Positions 44,566 to 52,718 of a stretch of DNA of 64,000 bases are shown here, piece after piece. The stretch comes from Mycolicibacterium tokaiense. GTDB taxonomy: Bacteria; Actinomycetota; Actinomycetes; Mycobacteriales; Mycobacteriaceae. The stretch lies in the NCBI RefSeq assembly GCF_010725885.1, contig NZ_AP022600.1, positions 1,612,001 through 1,676,000 on the forward strand, in the 5' to 3' direction. How positions within the stretch are numbered: position 1 is the stretch's first letter; every line of letters starts with the position of its first letter. The translations under genes and the position numbers were made by a program. The notes beneath the pieces are model-generated. The model had not been told where the DNA came from. It saw only the letters and a program-made list of their open reading frames with translations, and did no database searches.

Positions 44566-44581
44566 TGTATTGGTCGATACA
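44566..44581. promoter_or_regulatory. Orphan 16-bp palindrome, site 2
   Basis: TGTAT-TGGTCG-ATACA. It has the same length and outer bases as site 1. AAGGGGGGAGAG follows shortly, resembling a ribosome site before a frame that does not code for a recognisable protein. Confidence 0.5.
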
Positions 44582-44888
44582 GCAAGGGGGGAGAGATGCT
44601 TGAATGCCGTCGGGCGGGTCGCTCCGGTAAATCGATCGGTAACGGGAGTGACGAGCCGGGGCTGGGCACCTCATGCTGTCTTCAGCATGCCCGAGGCGAC
44701 GACGGCGAGCGCTATGCGCGTAACACCAAATCTATCCGGCTCCAACACCGGCTCGGCTGACCACGAGCGGCCTTTAGGCACACAGCTTCTCTCGGCGACA
44801 TCGACCGTTGGCTCGCACCGCGGATGTCTACCGACGAGCGAGCAGGCCACAGACCAACCGCCACTTCAGTTCAATCAGAGCGCAAAGG

Positions 44889-45584
44889 ATGCAGGTAGTG
44901 ATCTCCAGTAAATTCTTGGCCAGTTCCGCTGTGGCAACGCTTGTTACGGCCGCGCTGTCGGCAGCCGTCGTGCCATCCGCGTCAGCCGCGCCATGCCCCG
45001 ATGTCGAGGTGATCTTCGCTCGAGGAACCCATGAGCCGCCGGGTACCGGGGCGGCGGGTCAGGCTTTCATCGACGCGCTGCGCCCGCAGATCGGCGAACG
45101 ATCACTCGAGGTCTATCCGGTTGAGTACCCTGCAACCGACCAATGGGCCACGGGCGTTGACGGCGTCCGGGATGCCGCCGCTCGGGTTGTCTTGATGGCG
45201 GAGACCTGCCCACAAACCCAGACGGTGCTTGCGGGCTACTCGCAGGGAGCCGCCGTGGCTGGCTTCGTGACGTCTTCTGCCGTGCCCGCCGGTGTCGATC
45301 CCACGACGGTCCCCCAACCGCTGGCCCCGGACGTCGCCGAGCACGTCGTAGCGGTCGTGCTGTTCGCCCTGCCGAACGGTCGTGCCACGAACTTCCTCGG
45401 TCAGCCGCCGGTGACGATCGGCCCGCTGTACGAGAGCAAGACCCGCGCGCTGTGCGCCGTCGACGATCCTGTGTGCTCGGATGGGCTCAATTTCGCGGGT
45501 CACAACTCGGCCAACTACATCGGCGATCTGGCGAGCCAGGGAGCATCATTCGCTGCCAGTCGCGTGATCGACAGGTCGCAGTGA
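44889..45584 (+). CDS. Secreted cutinase
   Basis: A 231-residue protein with a signal peptide (KFLASSAVATLVTAALSAAVVPSASAA, cleaved after ASA about residue 33). The cutinase alpha/beta fold shows CPDVEVIFARGTHEPPGTG near residue 36, the nucleophile motif TVLAGYSQGAAVAGF (GYSQG, Ser near 120), and the Asp/His segment CAVDDPVCSDGLNFAGHNSANY (Asp near 197, His near 208). Four Cys fit two disulfides. Length matches the mycobacterial cutinase-like (Culp) family. It hydrolyses esters outside the cell. The ATG at 44889 was chosen; a GTG three codons in is possible. Confidence 0.92.
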   Translation: MQVVISSKFLASSAVATLVTAALSAAVVPSASAAPCPDVEVIFARGTHEPPGTGAAGQAFIDALRPQIGERSLEVYPVEYPATDQWATGVDGVRDAAARVVLMAETCPQTQTVLAGYSQGAAVAGFVTSSAVPAGVDPTTVPQPLAPDVAEHVVAVVLFALPNGRATNFLGQPPVTIGPLYESKTRALCAVDDPVCSDGLNFAGHNSANYIGDLASQGASFAASRVIDRSQ

Positions 45585-45636
45585 CGCCGTGTTTCGACAA
45601 CCCCTAGAATCACCGTGGTCATTCTGACGCGGGAAC

Positions 45637-46725
45637 TCACGAACTGCTGGCCATCGTCACCCTGTTGCGGCCGGTCTGCTTGGCGCTGTAGAGCGCTCGG
45701 TCCGCGGATTGAAGAAGGTCGCGCGGGGACACGGTGTCCGAGTCGATCGCGGCAACACCGACGCTGATCGTGACCGCGCGTTTCGGCCACGGCGCCCTCT
45801 GCACAGCGCGCCGAAACCTTTCCGCGAGCACAAACGCGCCCTTGCATGTGGTCTCAGGCAGCACGATCGCGAATTCCTCTCCGCCATAACGGAACAGAGA
45901 ATCTGACTCTCGCATTTCTGATCGCAACAGGTGCGCAAGTGACCGGAGCACCTCGTCTCCAGCAGGATGACCGAATTCATCGTTGAAGGATTTGAAGTGG
46001 TCAACGTCGATCATGAGCAACGACAAAGTCGTGCGTCTTGATTGCGCACGCATGAATTCCTCTTCGACCGTGAGATCGAAAGAACGCCGATTCTTCACCC
46101 CCGTCAGCACGTCCGTGACCGACTGCGACTCCAGGTGCACCCTCACCTTCTCGATATCACGCTGGTACTCCTGGAGGAGTTCGACGTACTTCTCCTGGTC
46201 CAGAACGGCCTGTTCGAGTGTTGCAATACTCCGACGAAGCTCGAGCTGCACGATGATCTCGCGGGAAAGAATCTCAAGCGCCTCTCGCTGAGTCTCGCTC
46301 AGACTGCGCGGCTCGCGATCGATTACACAGAGCGTGCCCAGCGCCTCGCCCGTCGGTGCCACGAGCGGTGCGCCGGCGTAGAAACGGATGCCGGGGTCAC
46401 CGGTGACCAGAGGATTCGCGGCGAAACGTTGATCCAAGGTGGCATCCTCAACCGTCATCACGACGCCGGGATCCATGATTGCGTGCGCGCAGAACGCCTG
46501 TGACCGGGGTGTCTCGCTGACACCCAGGCCCACATTCGCCTTGAACCACTGCCGGTGGTCATCCAACAACGTGATGAGCGCGATCGGTGTGCCGCAGATC
46601 GCCGATGCCAGCTTCGCGAAGTCGTCGTACGCCTGCTCCGGCAGCGAGTCCAGGATGTTGTAATCGGCGAGAATTCGCATCCGCTGGTCTTCGTTCTCGG
46701 GTACCGGGAATCCGATGTCCGACAT
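45637..46725 (-). CDS. GAF-GGDEF diguanylate cyclase
   Basis: A 362-residue cytoplasmic protein. The GAF domain is at about residues 22-165 (ILADYNILDSLPEQAYDDFAKLASAICGTPIALITLLDD, SQAFCAHAIM, FYAGAPLVAPTGEALGTLCVID). A coiled linker is at about 165-195, and a GGDEF domain is at about 200-355 (SVTDVLTGVKNRRSF). The active motif is RYGGEEF, with the inhibitory RxxD site (RESD) exactly five residues earlier. It should make cyclic di-GMP with feedback control. No membrane segment is present. The 52-base gap from the cutinase gene is convergent. Confidence 0.93.
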   Translation of the reverse strand: MSDIGFPVPENEDQRMRILADYNILDSLPEQAYDDFAKLASAICGTPIALITLLDDHRQWFKANVGLGVSETPRSQAFCAHAIMDPGVVMTVEDATLDQRFAANPLVTGDPGIRFYAGAPLVAPTGEALGTLCVIDREPRSLSETQREALEILSREIIVQLELRRSIATLEQAVLDQEKYVELLQEYQRDIEKVRVHLESQSVTDVLTGVKNRRSFDLTVEEEFMRAQSRRTTLSLLMIDVDHFKSFNDEFGHPAGDEVLRSLAHLLRSEMRESDSLFRYGGEEFAIVLPETTCKGAFVLAERFRRAVQRAPWPKRAVTISVGVAAIDSDTVSPRDLLQSADRALYSAKQTGRNRVTMASSS

Positions 46726-47081
46726 GAGCCCCCTCGCGTGTCAAAGCAGTCGCGGCAACACCCTCACTGCGCCTCCTGCAGCGAGGCCACATGGTATCTC
46801 GGCAGGCGGCCCACTCTGGCAATATTCCGCTTGACGAGGACAATACGTGCGGCGAAATTCCGGTGACTGTCAGGTTTGCCAGCCGGGCGTCGTCGCCGTC
46901 CCGGGGACGATCACCAGGAAAGCCGCTTCTTGGGACGGATGCAGCCGCAACGGCGGTCCTATCGGGTGTGGTGTTGTGGATCCGTTCTCGCGTTGTTCGA
47001 CGATCCCGCGGGAACCAGCTCAGCGGCGCCTCGCCGCCGCCTTGGCGGCTTCGGCATTCTGCAAGGTCTAGCGTTTACGCA
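46726..47081. other. Intergenic stretch without a supported gene
   Basis: A 356-base gap upstream of the cyclase gene and the next small ORF. No repeats or RNA motif were recognised; frames here lack clear family features. Confidence 0.4.
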
Positions 47082-47450
47082 ATGGGTTTGTTCAGCCATG
47101 AAGAGTTCCGCGACCCGGACGAGGGCGTGGCCGGTGGCGCTGGTGGCGGGGCCATCGAGAGGGCTCGCCGTGCTGATGTTGACGAATTCGGGTCAGATGA
47201 TCCGGTGGTCGTTGGTCCGGGGTCACCGCCCGAGGATGGTTCGTGCGGTCAGTTCGCCGTGCAGTTTCACGTGTCGACGTCGATGCTGGCCGGGTTGACA
47301 CGTATTGCTGGTTTGCGCGGGGTCAGCGTGCCGGAGGTGTGCCGGCAGGTGGTCGGTGTGTTTGTCGCCCAGCAGGAGGGCGAATTGGGTGCGTTGCTCG
47401 CTGCTGAAGCCGAGGTGGCGGGCTACCGGCCGAGTTTGGATGACGCATAG
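47082..47450 (+). CDS. Hypothetical small protein, possible ribbon-helix-helix-like C-terminus
   Basis: A 122-residue protein. The N-terminal half is acidic and Gly-rich (MGLFSHEEFRDPDEGVAGGA). The C-terminal half (about residues 58-115) reads GQFAVQFHVSTSMLAGLTRIAGLRGVSVPEVCRQVVGVFV, which could be a ribbon-helix-helix-like strand/helix pair. No ribosome site is obvious (GCAAGGTC lies some distance upstream). No homologue is recognised; function unknown. Confidence 0.5.
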   Translation: MGLFSHEEFRDPDEGVAGGAGGGAIERARRADVDEFGSDDPVVVGPGSPPEDGSCGQFAVQFHVSTSMLAGLTRIAGLRGVSVPEVCRQVVGVFVAQQEGELGALLAAEAEVAGYRPSLDDA

Positions 47451-47519
47451 GCGCACCCTGCTGGGGTGGATTCCTCTGACAGGCACCCCGATCCCGTCTC
47501 GAATCTAGGCCGTTCCGGC

Positions 47520-48431
47520 TCAACAAGTTCCGGGATCTCGCTGACGGAATCGACTCGGCGCGATTCCGGACCAGCGCTTGAACGCAACGCTGAATGCGCT
47601 TTCGGACCGGTAACCGAGCGACGTTGCGAGTTCGGTGATCGACGCCGATCCACCGGCCAGTGCTCGTTCGGCTCGGCGCATTCGCCATCTGAACAGGTAG
47701 GTGAGAGGGGGAACGCCGGCGATCTTGGTGAACCGACCGGCAAAGCTGCTCCGCGACATTGCGCACGCCGCAGCGAGTTCTGAGATATGCCAGTCTCTAC
47801 CCACGTCGGCATGCATGAGCTGCAACGCGGGCCTCAATCGGTCGTCGGCGGCGGCACGGACCCATCCTGAGGGCAGTTCATCTGCTGCTGCCGCCCAGGC
47901 CCGGAGAACTTGCACGAAGAGCAGCTGCGTCAGCTGTGCTGAGGCAGTGGTGCTTCCAGCACGTTCGCAGGTGAACTCCTCGAAGAGCTCTTCGAGGAGC
48001 CAGCGCGCGGTCGTGGCTTCCCGCGCTTCGCCACGCAGGTGCAGGACGGGTGGAATGGCGTCCCGAAGGAAGTCATCGCCGGCCTCGAACAACTCGATGT
48101 GCGCGGTGAGGCATACATGGTCGTCGTCTCGATCGATCGGACGGACCGGATCGGTCTCTCGGAGACGAATGGGTGGTTTGTCGACGTCGCTTCCCAGGTC
48201 GAAAGGCGTGCGTCCGTCGACCACCAGTACCTCGCCTTCGGCGACCTGCAGGCCCGCAGGATCCGTAGCGAGTCGAAACGACAGGGGCCCTTTCACCACT
48301 CCCATGATTTTGATCCGGCCCGGGGCCGGGGACCGGGCCGACCATCTGCCTGATCCGGAGATACCGCCGGACAGCACGCATCGCGCGCGGGAAATTTCGA
48401 GAAGATCAGCAACCAGGTCCACACACCCCAA
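47520..48431 (-). CDS. AraC family transcriptional regulator
   Basis: A 303-residue regulator. The N-terminal cupin ligand-binding domain spans about residues 1-120 (VVKGPLSFRLATDPAGLQVAEGEVLVVDG). The C-terminal AraC domain spans about 200-300, with two helix-turn-helices (ISELAAACAMSRSSFAGRFTKIAG and ITELATSLGYRSESAFSVAFKRWSG). Start MGCVDLVADLLE; a GTG three codons in is possible. It faces the small monooxygenase gene, the epimerase pseudogene and the SRPBCC gene across 168 bases and may have controlled them. Confidence 0.9.
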   Translation of the reverse strand: MGCVDLVADLLEISRARCVLSGGISGSGRWSARSPAPGRIKIMGVVKGPLSFRLATDPAGLQVAEGEVLVVDGRTPFDLGSDVDKPPIRLRETDPVRPIDRDDDHVCLTAHIELFEAGDDFLRDAIPPVLHLRGEAREATTARWLLEELFEEFTCERAGSTTASAQLTQLLFVQVLRAWAAAADELPSGWVRAAADDRLRPALQLMHADVGRDWHISELAAACAMSRSSFAGRFTKIAGVPPLTYLFRWRMRRAERALAGGSASITELATSLGYRSESAFSVAFKRWSGIAPSRFRQRDPGTC

Positions 48432-48599
48432 CCTAGGACTCTGGCGAAGGAATTCAGGCGTTTGAATGATTCACAATCCCGGGACAAGCCGTCACGCTGG
48501 ACAGGACACCAAGACCCCGCGGGCCCTCACTGCGGCGGGGAATGACCAGCAGTGAGCCCGAGCGGCCACCTCCAACCCACCGAGATACCGGAGTTCCAC

Positions 48600-48899
48600 A
48601 TGGCCTTTACCGTCCTCCTGCATGCCAAAGCCAAGTCTGGGCGCAGTCACGATGTGGTCGACTTCTACCGCGAGACCCTCGCCGCCACCCGCTCTCGGCC
48701 CGGCTGCATTGGAGTACGGGTAGTCCGCCGCGCCGACGACGACACCGAATTCGCGCTGATCGAGCAATGGGACGACAGGGCGGATCAAGAGGCCTACGCC
48801 GCATGGCGAACCGAGACCAGCGCCGATGTCATGGCGCGATTCGGCGAGCTTCTTGACGGACCGCTCAAGGTAGAGTTCTACGAGGAGATCAACGCCTGA
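48600..48899 (+). CDS. Antibiotic biosynthesis monooxygenase (ABM) domain protein
   Basis: A 99-residue single-domain protein starting MAFTVLLHAKAKSGRSHDVVDFY, with FALIEQWDDRADQEAYAAWR near residues 60-78. Ferredoxin-like ABM fold, which can form dimeric barrels and act in quinone or phenol oxidation. It is the first gene rightward from the AraC gene's divergent promoter. The function beyond the family is not known. Confidence 0.82.
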   Translation: MAFTVLLHAKAKSGRSHDVVDFYRETLAATRSRPGCIGVRVVRRADDDTEFALIEQWDDRADQEAYAAWRTETSADVMARFGELLDGPLKVEFYEEINA

Positions 48900-49042
48900 G
48901 CCACGTACCCGCCGCCACCCATCTGCGTCAGAGTTTGCAGCCGTGTTCTCCCCGATCAAGCCGGACGGAGAGGTTGGGTGAATTCGGCGCGGCCTGGCAA
49001 GACGACCCGCCGAGGCCACATTCTCGGAGTTGAATTCTCCGG

Positions 49043-49915
49043 TTGAACTGGCCGCCTTGGCTTTTAGCACATTCTTTCCAGCACCGGCGGGCCTTGCGAC
49101 CCGTCGACCGCTCGAAGAGCGCCGTCGCGTTTATCAAGAGACGAGTCCCGGAGGCGTTACTCCCCGCACGCGGCGACCACGTGACGATCGGCAGCCGGAC
49201 CGACCACGGACCAGAAGTCGGCGGCGCCAACTACATAGCGCTGGACGCGACGGACGCCGAGGCGCTGACCCGTGCCGCCGAGGGAACCGCCGCCATCTTT
49301 CACACCGCAAATCCGGGACCATACCCGGTGTGGGAGAAACTCTGGCCCCCAATGTCATCGGCACTTCTGACCGCCACTGAACGCACCGGGTCGGTGTATG
49401 CGATGGCAGGGAACCTCTACCCACTCGGGCCTGTCGATGTGCCGATGACCGAGAACATGGAAGACGCTGCCGTCGACCACAAGGGCCGGCTTCGTGCCCG
49501 GATCTGGGCTGCCGCACTCGATGCCCACCGGGCCGGAAGAATCCGTGCGTTCGAAGTTCGCGGATCGGACTACATCGGTGGCAAGAGCATCGCCGGTCAC
49601 ATCGGCCAGGCCCTACCCCGAGCCTTGAAGGGGAAACCTGTCTGGATGGTGGGGCGTGTCGACACTCCCCACACCTTCACCGACGTGCACGATGTCGCGC
49701 GGTTGCTCGTTGCCGTCTACGACGCCGGACACCTACGGCCGAACCTGGCACGTACCGAGCAACCCTGCGAAGACGCAAAAAGAAATGATCGGCCAGCTTC
49801 TCGAGATGGCGGGGCGGCCGCAGGTGCAGGTGCGCGGCTTGAGACCCATAGTGCTGCGCGCGTTGGGTGTCTTCTCCCCTGAGATGAAGGAGATTTCGCA
49901 GCTGAGCTACGTGAG
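49043..49915 (+). pseudogene. Frameshifted NAD-dependent epimerase/dehydratase remnant
   Basis: The reading DHVTIGSRTDHGPEVGGANY, then ALDATDAEALTRAAEGTAAIF, then NPGPYPVWEKLWPPMSSALL, MAGNLYPLGPVDVPMTENM and AFEVRGSDYIGG is the body of an extended-SDR epimerase. The N-terminal dinucleotide motif is missing. The frame shifts near 49730, where DVHDVARLLVAVYDAG continues in another frame as TYGRTWHVPSNPAKTQKEMI and ends at about SQLSYV. Truncation plus frameshift make a pseudogene, or less likely reflect a sequencing error. It lies downstream of the ABM gene and before an SRPBCC gene. Confidence 0.75.
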
Positions 49916-50120
49916 AGGACACGCGTCGCCGTACGCTGCGAGCAGCCGGGTGGACGGGGACCGGATAACCGACACACCGGCGGACGAAATGACCTCGCCG
50001 CTCTGCATCCTCCACCGAGAATGGCAGCTGGGTGGTACTGCTGGTCTCTGGCAATCGCCATACCACGGCGGCAAGCTCGGGTGCATGCCCACCACACACT
50101 CACATCCAGCCCTTCTCATC

Positions 50121-50708
50121 GTGGGGGCCGACCGCACGGTACCGATCACCGTGCAGCGCCGCTCCCACATGAAACCTGCCGATGCGATGGCGTTCATCGC
50201 GCCAATCGACCTCACGACGATCTTCAAACCGCTGTGTCCGTTTCCCGGTGTAGCCGGTGTCGAGAACCAGATCGAAGCGTGGGATCACTCTGGGCCGTCG
50301 CGCAATCCGCAGTTCACCGACGGATCTCAGGTCGACGAGCAGCTGACCGAATGGGTCGAGGGCACGAGCTTCGCCTATCAACTGACCAATTTCACCAACG
50401 CGCTCTCGAAACTCGCCGAGGGCGTTCGCGGCGAGTGGACCTTCACACCCGATGGAGAAGGAACCCTGATCCGGTGGAGCTACGAATTCAAGCCGCTTGC
50501 GGGCCGCCGTTGGATCATCGCCGGCCCATTCAAGCCACTGTGGGCGCGGTACATGCGCGCAGCACTGAGAGCCAGTGTCAGTGCACTCGAGTCACGCGCT
50601 GCACCGACAACTGACGGCGCAAAGGCTCTGCGGACTCAGCGTCGCACTACGGGAGCCCACCCGGGTGACTCATCAATGGTTGTCTCAGTGCGAAGAACCC
50701 CACGATGA
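50121..50708 (+). CDS. SRPBCC/polyketide-cyclase family protein
   Basis: About 195 residues from GTG 50121 (the next in-frame ATG is at 50169). IAPIDLTTIFKPLCPFPGVAGVENQIEAWDHSG, DGSQVDEQLTEWVEG and GEWTFTPDGEGTLIRWSYEFKPLAGRR, then RYMRAALRASVSALES, are typical of the START/SRPBCC fold with a hydrophobic cavity. The upstream 200 bases keep the same frame open but show no domain. It follows the epimerase remnant and may belong to the same old operon. It is possible that the C-terminal 35 residues are an artefact of stop loss, as homologues end earlier. Confidence 0.7.
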   Translation: MGADRTVPITVQRRSHMKPADAMAFIAPIDLTTIFKPLCPFPGVAGVENQIEAWDHSGPSRNPQFTDGSQVDEQLTEWVEGTSFAYQLTNFTNALSKLAEGVRGEWTFTPDGEGTLIRWSYEFKPLAGRRWIIAGPFKPLWARYMRAALRASVSALESRAAPTTDGAKALRTQRRTTGAHPGDSSMVVSVRRTPR

Positions 50709-50904
50709 GTGCGGCGCATGCCGGGGCCGCCCGGGTTTCTCTGCCCGCGTGTCGGCGTCGACTGCGAAGATGGCGTGCAGGATCGTCTCGGCGCCGTTTG
50801 CCGCGGAGTCTGGGCTCAGTGATCTTGGCCGGAGTCGCTCCCGTCACCATCACCTTTGCCTCGATCTGTGGTACCCCAACACACACGTTCATTTTCGGCA
50901 CGTT

Positions 50905-51345
50905 TCAGGCGTTGGTCGCCGCGCCAGACGTCCCGGAAGTCGCGGCGGGAGGGATGAAGTACTCCCGCATAACGATGATGCGCCCGTCACGGATCTCGGC
51001 GACGCCGGCGACGCGCGCAGACATCAGTAATTCGCCGGCGGCACTGTAGAAGTCATCGACACGTTCGGTGAACACGTAAGGACCCTGCGACACAATGAAC
51101 TTGAAGTCGACGATCATCGTTTCGAACCCTGGTGGCTCGGTGGCGACGAGAGCTTGAGCCTCTTCGATGCCCACCGTGGTGACGAGGCCGACGTTCTCCC
51201 ATACGGTCTCTGGGGTGAAAAATTCGTCGAAGGCTGCCATCGCGACGGCTTTGGAGATGCTCCAGCGTCCGAAGAACTCGCGGAACACAGCGCTGGGGTC
51301 CGTGGCGGAAGAGGTGGTGTTGTTGGTGCTGTGTGCTTGTGTCAT
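50905..51345 (-). CDS. SnoaL/limonene-epoxide hydrolase-like protein
   Basis: A 146-residue NTF2-fold protein. After a flexible N-terminus, FREFFGRWSISKAVAMAAFDEFFTPETVWENVGLVTTVGIEEAQAL (about residues 20-66) and FTERVDDFYSAAGELLMSARVAGVAEIRDGRIIVMREYF (about 93-130) resemble the limonene-1,2-epoxide hydrolase cone-shaped fold, with Asp/Arg/Asp-like pocket residues. It is divergent from the XRE regulator. Small-molecule hydrolase or isomerase; the substrate is unknown. Confidence 0.82.
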   Translation of the reverse strand: MTQAHSTNNTTSSATDPSAVFREFFGRWSISKAVAMAAFDEFFTPETVWENVGLVTTVGIEEAQALVATEPPGFETMIVDFKFIVSQGPYVFTERVDDFYSAAGELLMSARVAGVAEIRDGRIIVMREYFIPPAATSGTSGAATNA

Positions 51346-51463
51346 GCCGTTCAGCGTGCCGAATGGATCCGCGGCGGGGAACGTCCAGTCTTAGCCCCGA
51401 CTGCAGGCAACCTAGGACAAATTCTTCCCTCCCCTGGACCGTAATGGCGGGAATAATGGGGAG

Positions 51464-52315
51464 ATGGTCAGTGGTTCGGATTCCGCCGGTTCCCTGGGGA
51501 GCTTCCTGCGGGCGCGGCGCGCCGAGTTGGACCCCGGTGAGGTGGGGTTACCTGCGCCGGGGGGCCGTCGGCGCGTTCCCGGTCTGCGCCGTGAGGAGGT
51601 TGCTCAGCTGGCGGCCATCAGCCACGACTATTACGCCCGACTCGAACAGGGCCGCGTTGCGCCCTCGCCTGCGGTCTTGAACGCTCTTTGCGATGTCCTG
51701 CGACTCGACAGCGAGCAACGTAGTTACCTTTACGAACTCGCCGGCAAGCCCGTCCTTGACCGCCGTGCGCCCACATCGGATCCCTTTCGGCCACAAGTTC
51801 AACGCCTCCTCGACGCGATGACGGGGGTTCCCGCCTTCCTTTTTGATCGTCGATTCGACATCCTGGCCTGGAACGCGTTGGCCGCCGCGGTCTACGTCGA
51901 CTTCAGTACCATCCCGCCTGGCCAGCGCAATTATGTACACCTGGTCTTCACCCACCCCGGCGTCCGCGCGCTCTACGCCGACTGGGATGCCGTCGCCCGG
52001 ACCTGCGTTGCAACACTGCGCAGATCTGCCGCCCAGAACCCGGATGACCCTCGTCTGCTCGCACTGGTCGACGAATTACGCACCCGCGACGACAGGTTCC
52101 GCACCTGGTGGGGAGTGCACGAGGTGGTCAATTTCAGTCGCGGAACCACAATCCTGCGCCATCCGGTCGCCGGCGAGCTCACACTGGACTGGGACATCTT
52201 CGCCAGCGACGCCGACCCTGGCCAACGCCTGATGACGATGACCGCACCCCCACACAGCCCCACCCACCAAGCGCTGCAGTTCCTCAGCTCGTGGAACAAC
52301 AGCACCGTCCAGTAA
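51464..52315 (+). CDS. XRE-type regulator with MmyB-like C-terminal domain
   Basis: A 283-residue protein. N-terminal helix-turn-helix (GSFLRARRAELDPGEVGLPAPGGRRRVPGLRREEVAQLAAISHDYYARLEQGR, about residues 12-65) and a C-terminal MmyB-like ligand domain (about 105-275) with PAFLFDRRFDILAWNALAAAVYVDF and WWGVHEVVNFSRGTTILRHPVAGELTLDW. Such actinobacterial regulators sit beside the enzyme genes they control, here the divergent SnoaL-like gene across 118 bases. The ligand is unknown; MmyB-type domains bind fatty acid-like compounds in known cases. Confidence 0.88.
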   Translation: MVSGSDSAGSLGSFLRARRAELDPGEVGLPAPGGRRRVPGLRREEVAQLAAISHDYYARLEQGRVAPSPAVLNALCDVLRLDSEQRSYLYELAGKPVLDRRAPTSDPFRPQVQRLLDAMTGVPAFLFDRRFDILAWNALAAAVYVDFSTIPPGQRNYVHLVFTHPGVRALYADWDAVARTCVATLRRSAAQNPDDPRLLALVDELRTRDDRFRTWWGVHEVVNFSRGTTILRHPVAGELTLDWDIFASDADPGQRLMTMTAPPHSPTHQALQFLSSWNNSTVQ

Positions 52316-52490
52316 AGGCTCTCTCGCTGAAGGACTTCACGGCCGAGTAACGTCATTCAGGCTTTTCGCAGCCCGTGCGGTTGTACCTGAACAGGCAGCA
52401 GGCGACGGTTACTCGCATGTCGCGATGACTACCCCCGCGTCCCATTTGCTGCTAAGCATGTCCTAGCAGTACCAACGTCGGGAGGGCGCT

Positions 52491-52709
52491 ATGGCACTGG
52501 ATGTGACCATTGAGGATCTGGCGGCCTCTGGGGTGGCGGTCACCGGGCACGGCGAAGAGGTGGCCACGAAGCACTGCGCGGCGGATAGCCGCATGGAGAG
52601 CGCCCGGGGCGGATGGCAAGGCCAGGAGTTCTGGTCGATGGAAGAACGGCACGCCGAGGCACTGAAAGTACGAGAACAGCAAGCAGATACCATCGCCGCA
52701 CGGATGTAG
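52491..52709 (+). CDS. WXG100-like small protein
   Basis: A 72-residue helical protein: VTIEDLAASGVAVTGHGEEVATKHCAADSRMESARGGWQG with the W-x-G turn near residue 42, and a second helix FWSMEERHAEALKVREQQADTIAARM. This is the helix-turn-helix hairpin of WXG100/Esx-type type VII secretion substrates, somewhat short (72 rather than about 100). CGGGAGGGCGCT before the ATG is a good ribosome site. It stands ten bases before the DUF1023 hydrolase gene. Confidence 0.75.
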   Translation: MALDVTIEDLAASGVAVTGHGEEVATKHCAADSRMESARGGWQGQEFWSMEERHAEALKVREQQADTIAARM

Positions 52710-52718
52710 CGGCTCGCC

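Larger units (their letters stand above)
43703..44888. other. Non-coding/decayed stretch of 1.2 kb
   Basis: No intact gene is supported here. It contains the 3' remnant of a luciferase-like enzyme (about 43889-44062) and two operator-like palindromes (44545-44581). It also holds short frames whose composition is mixed, including a TTG-start frame behind AGGAGGGG at about 44102 that ends after about 40 codons. It looks like a site of gene decay. Confidence 0.6.
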
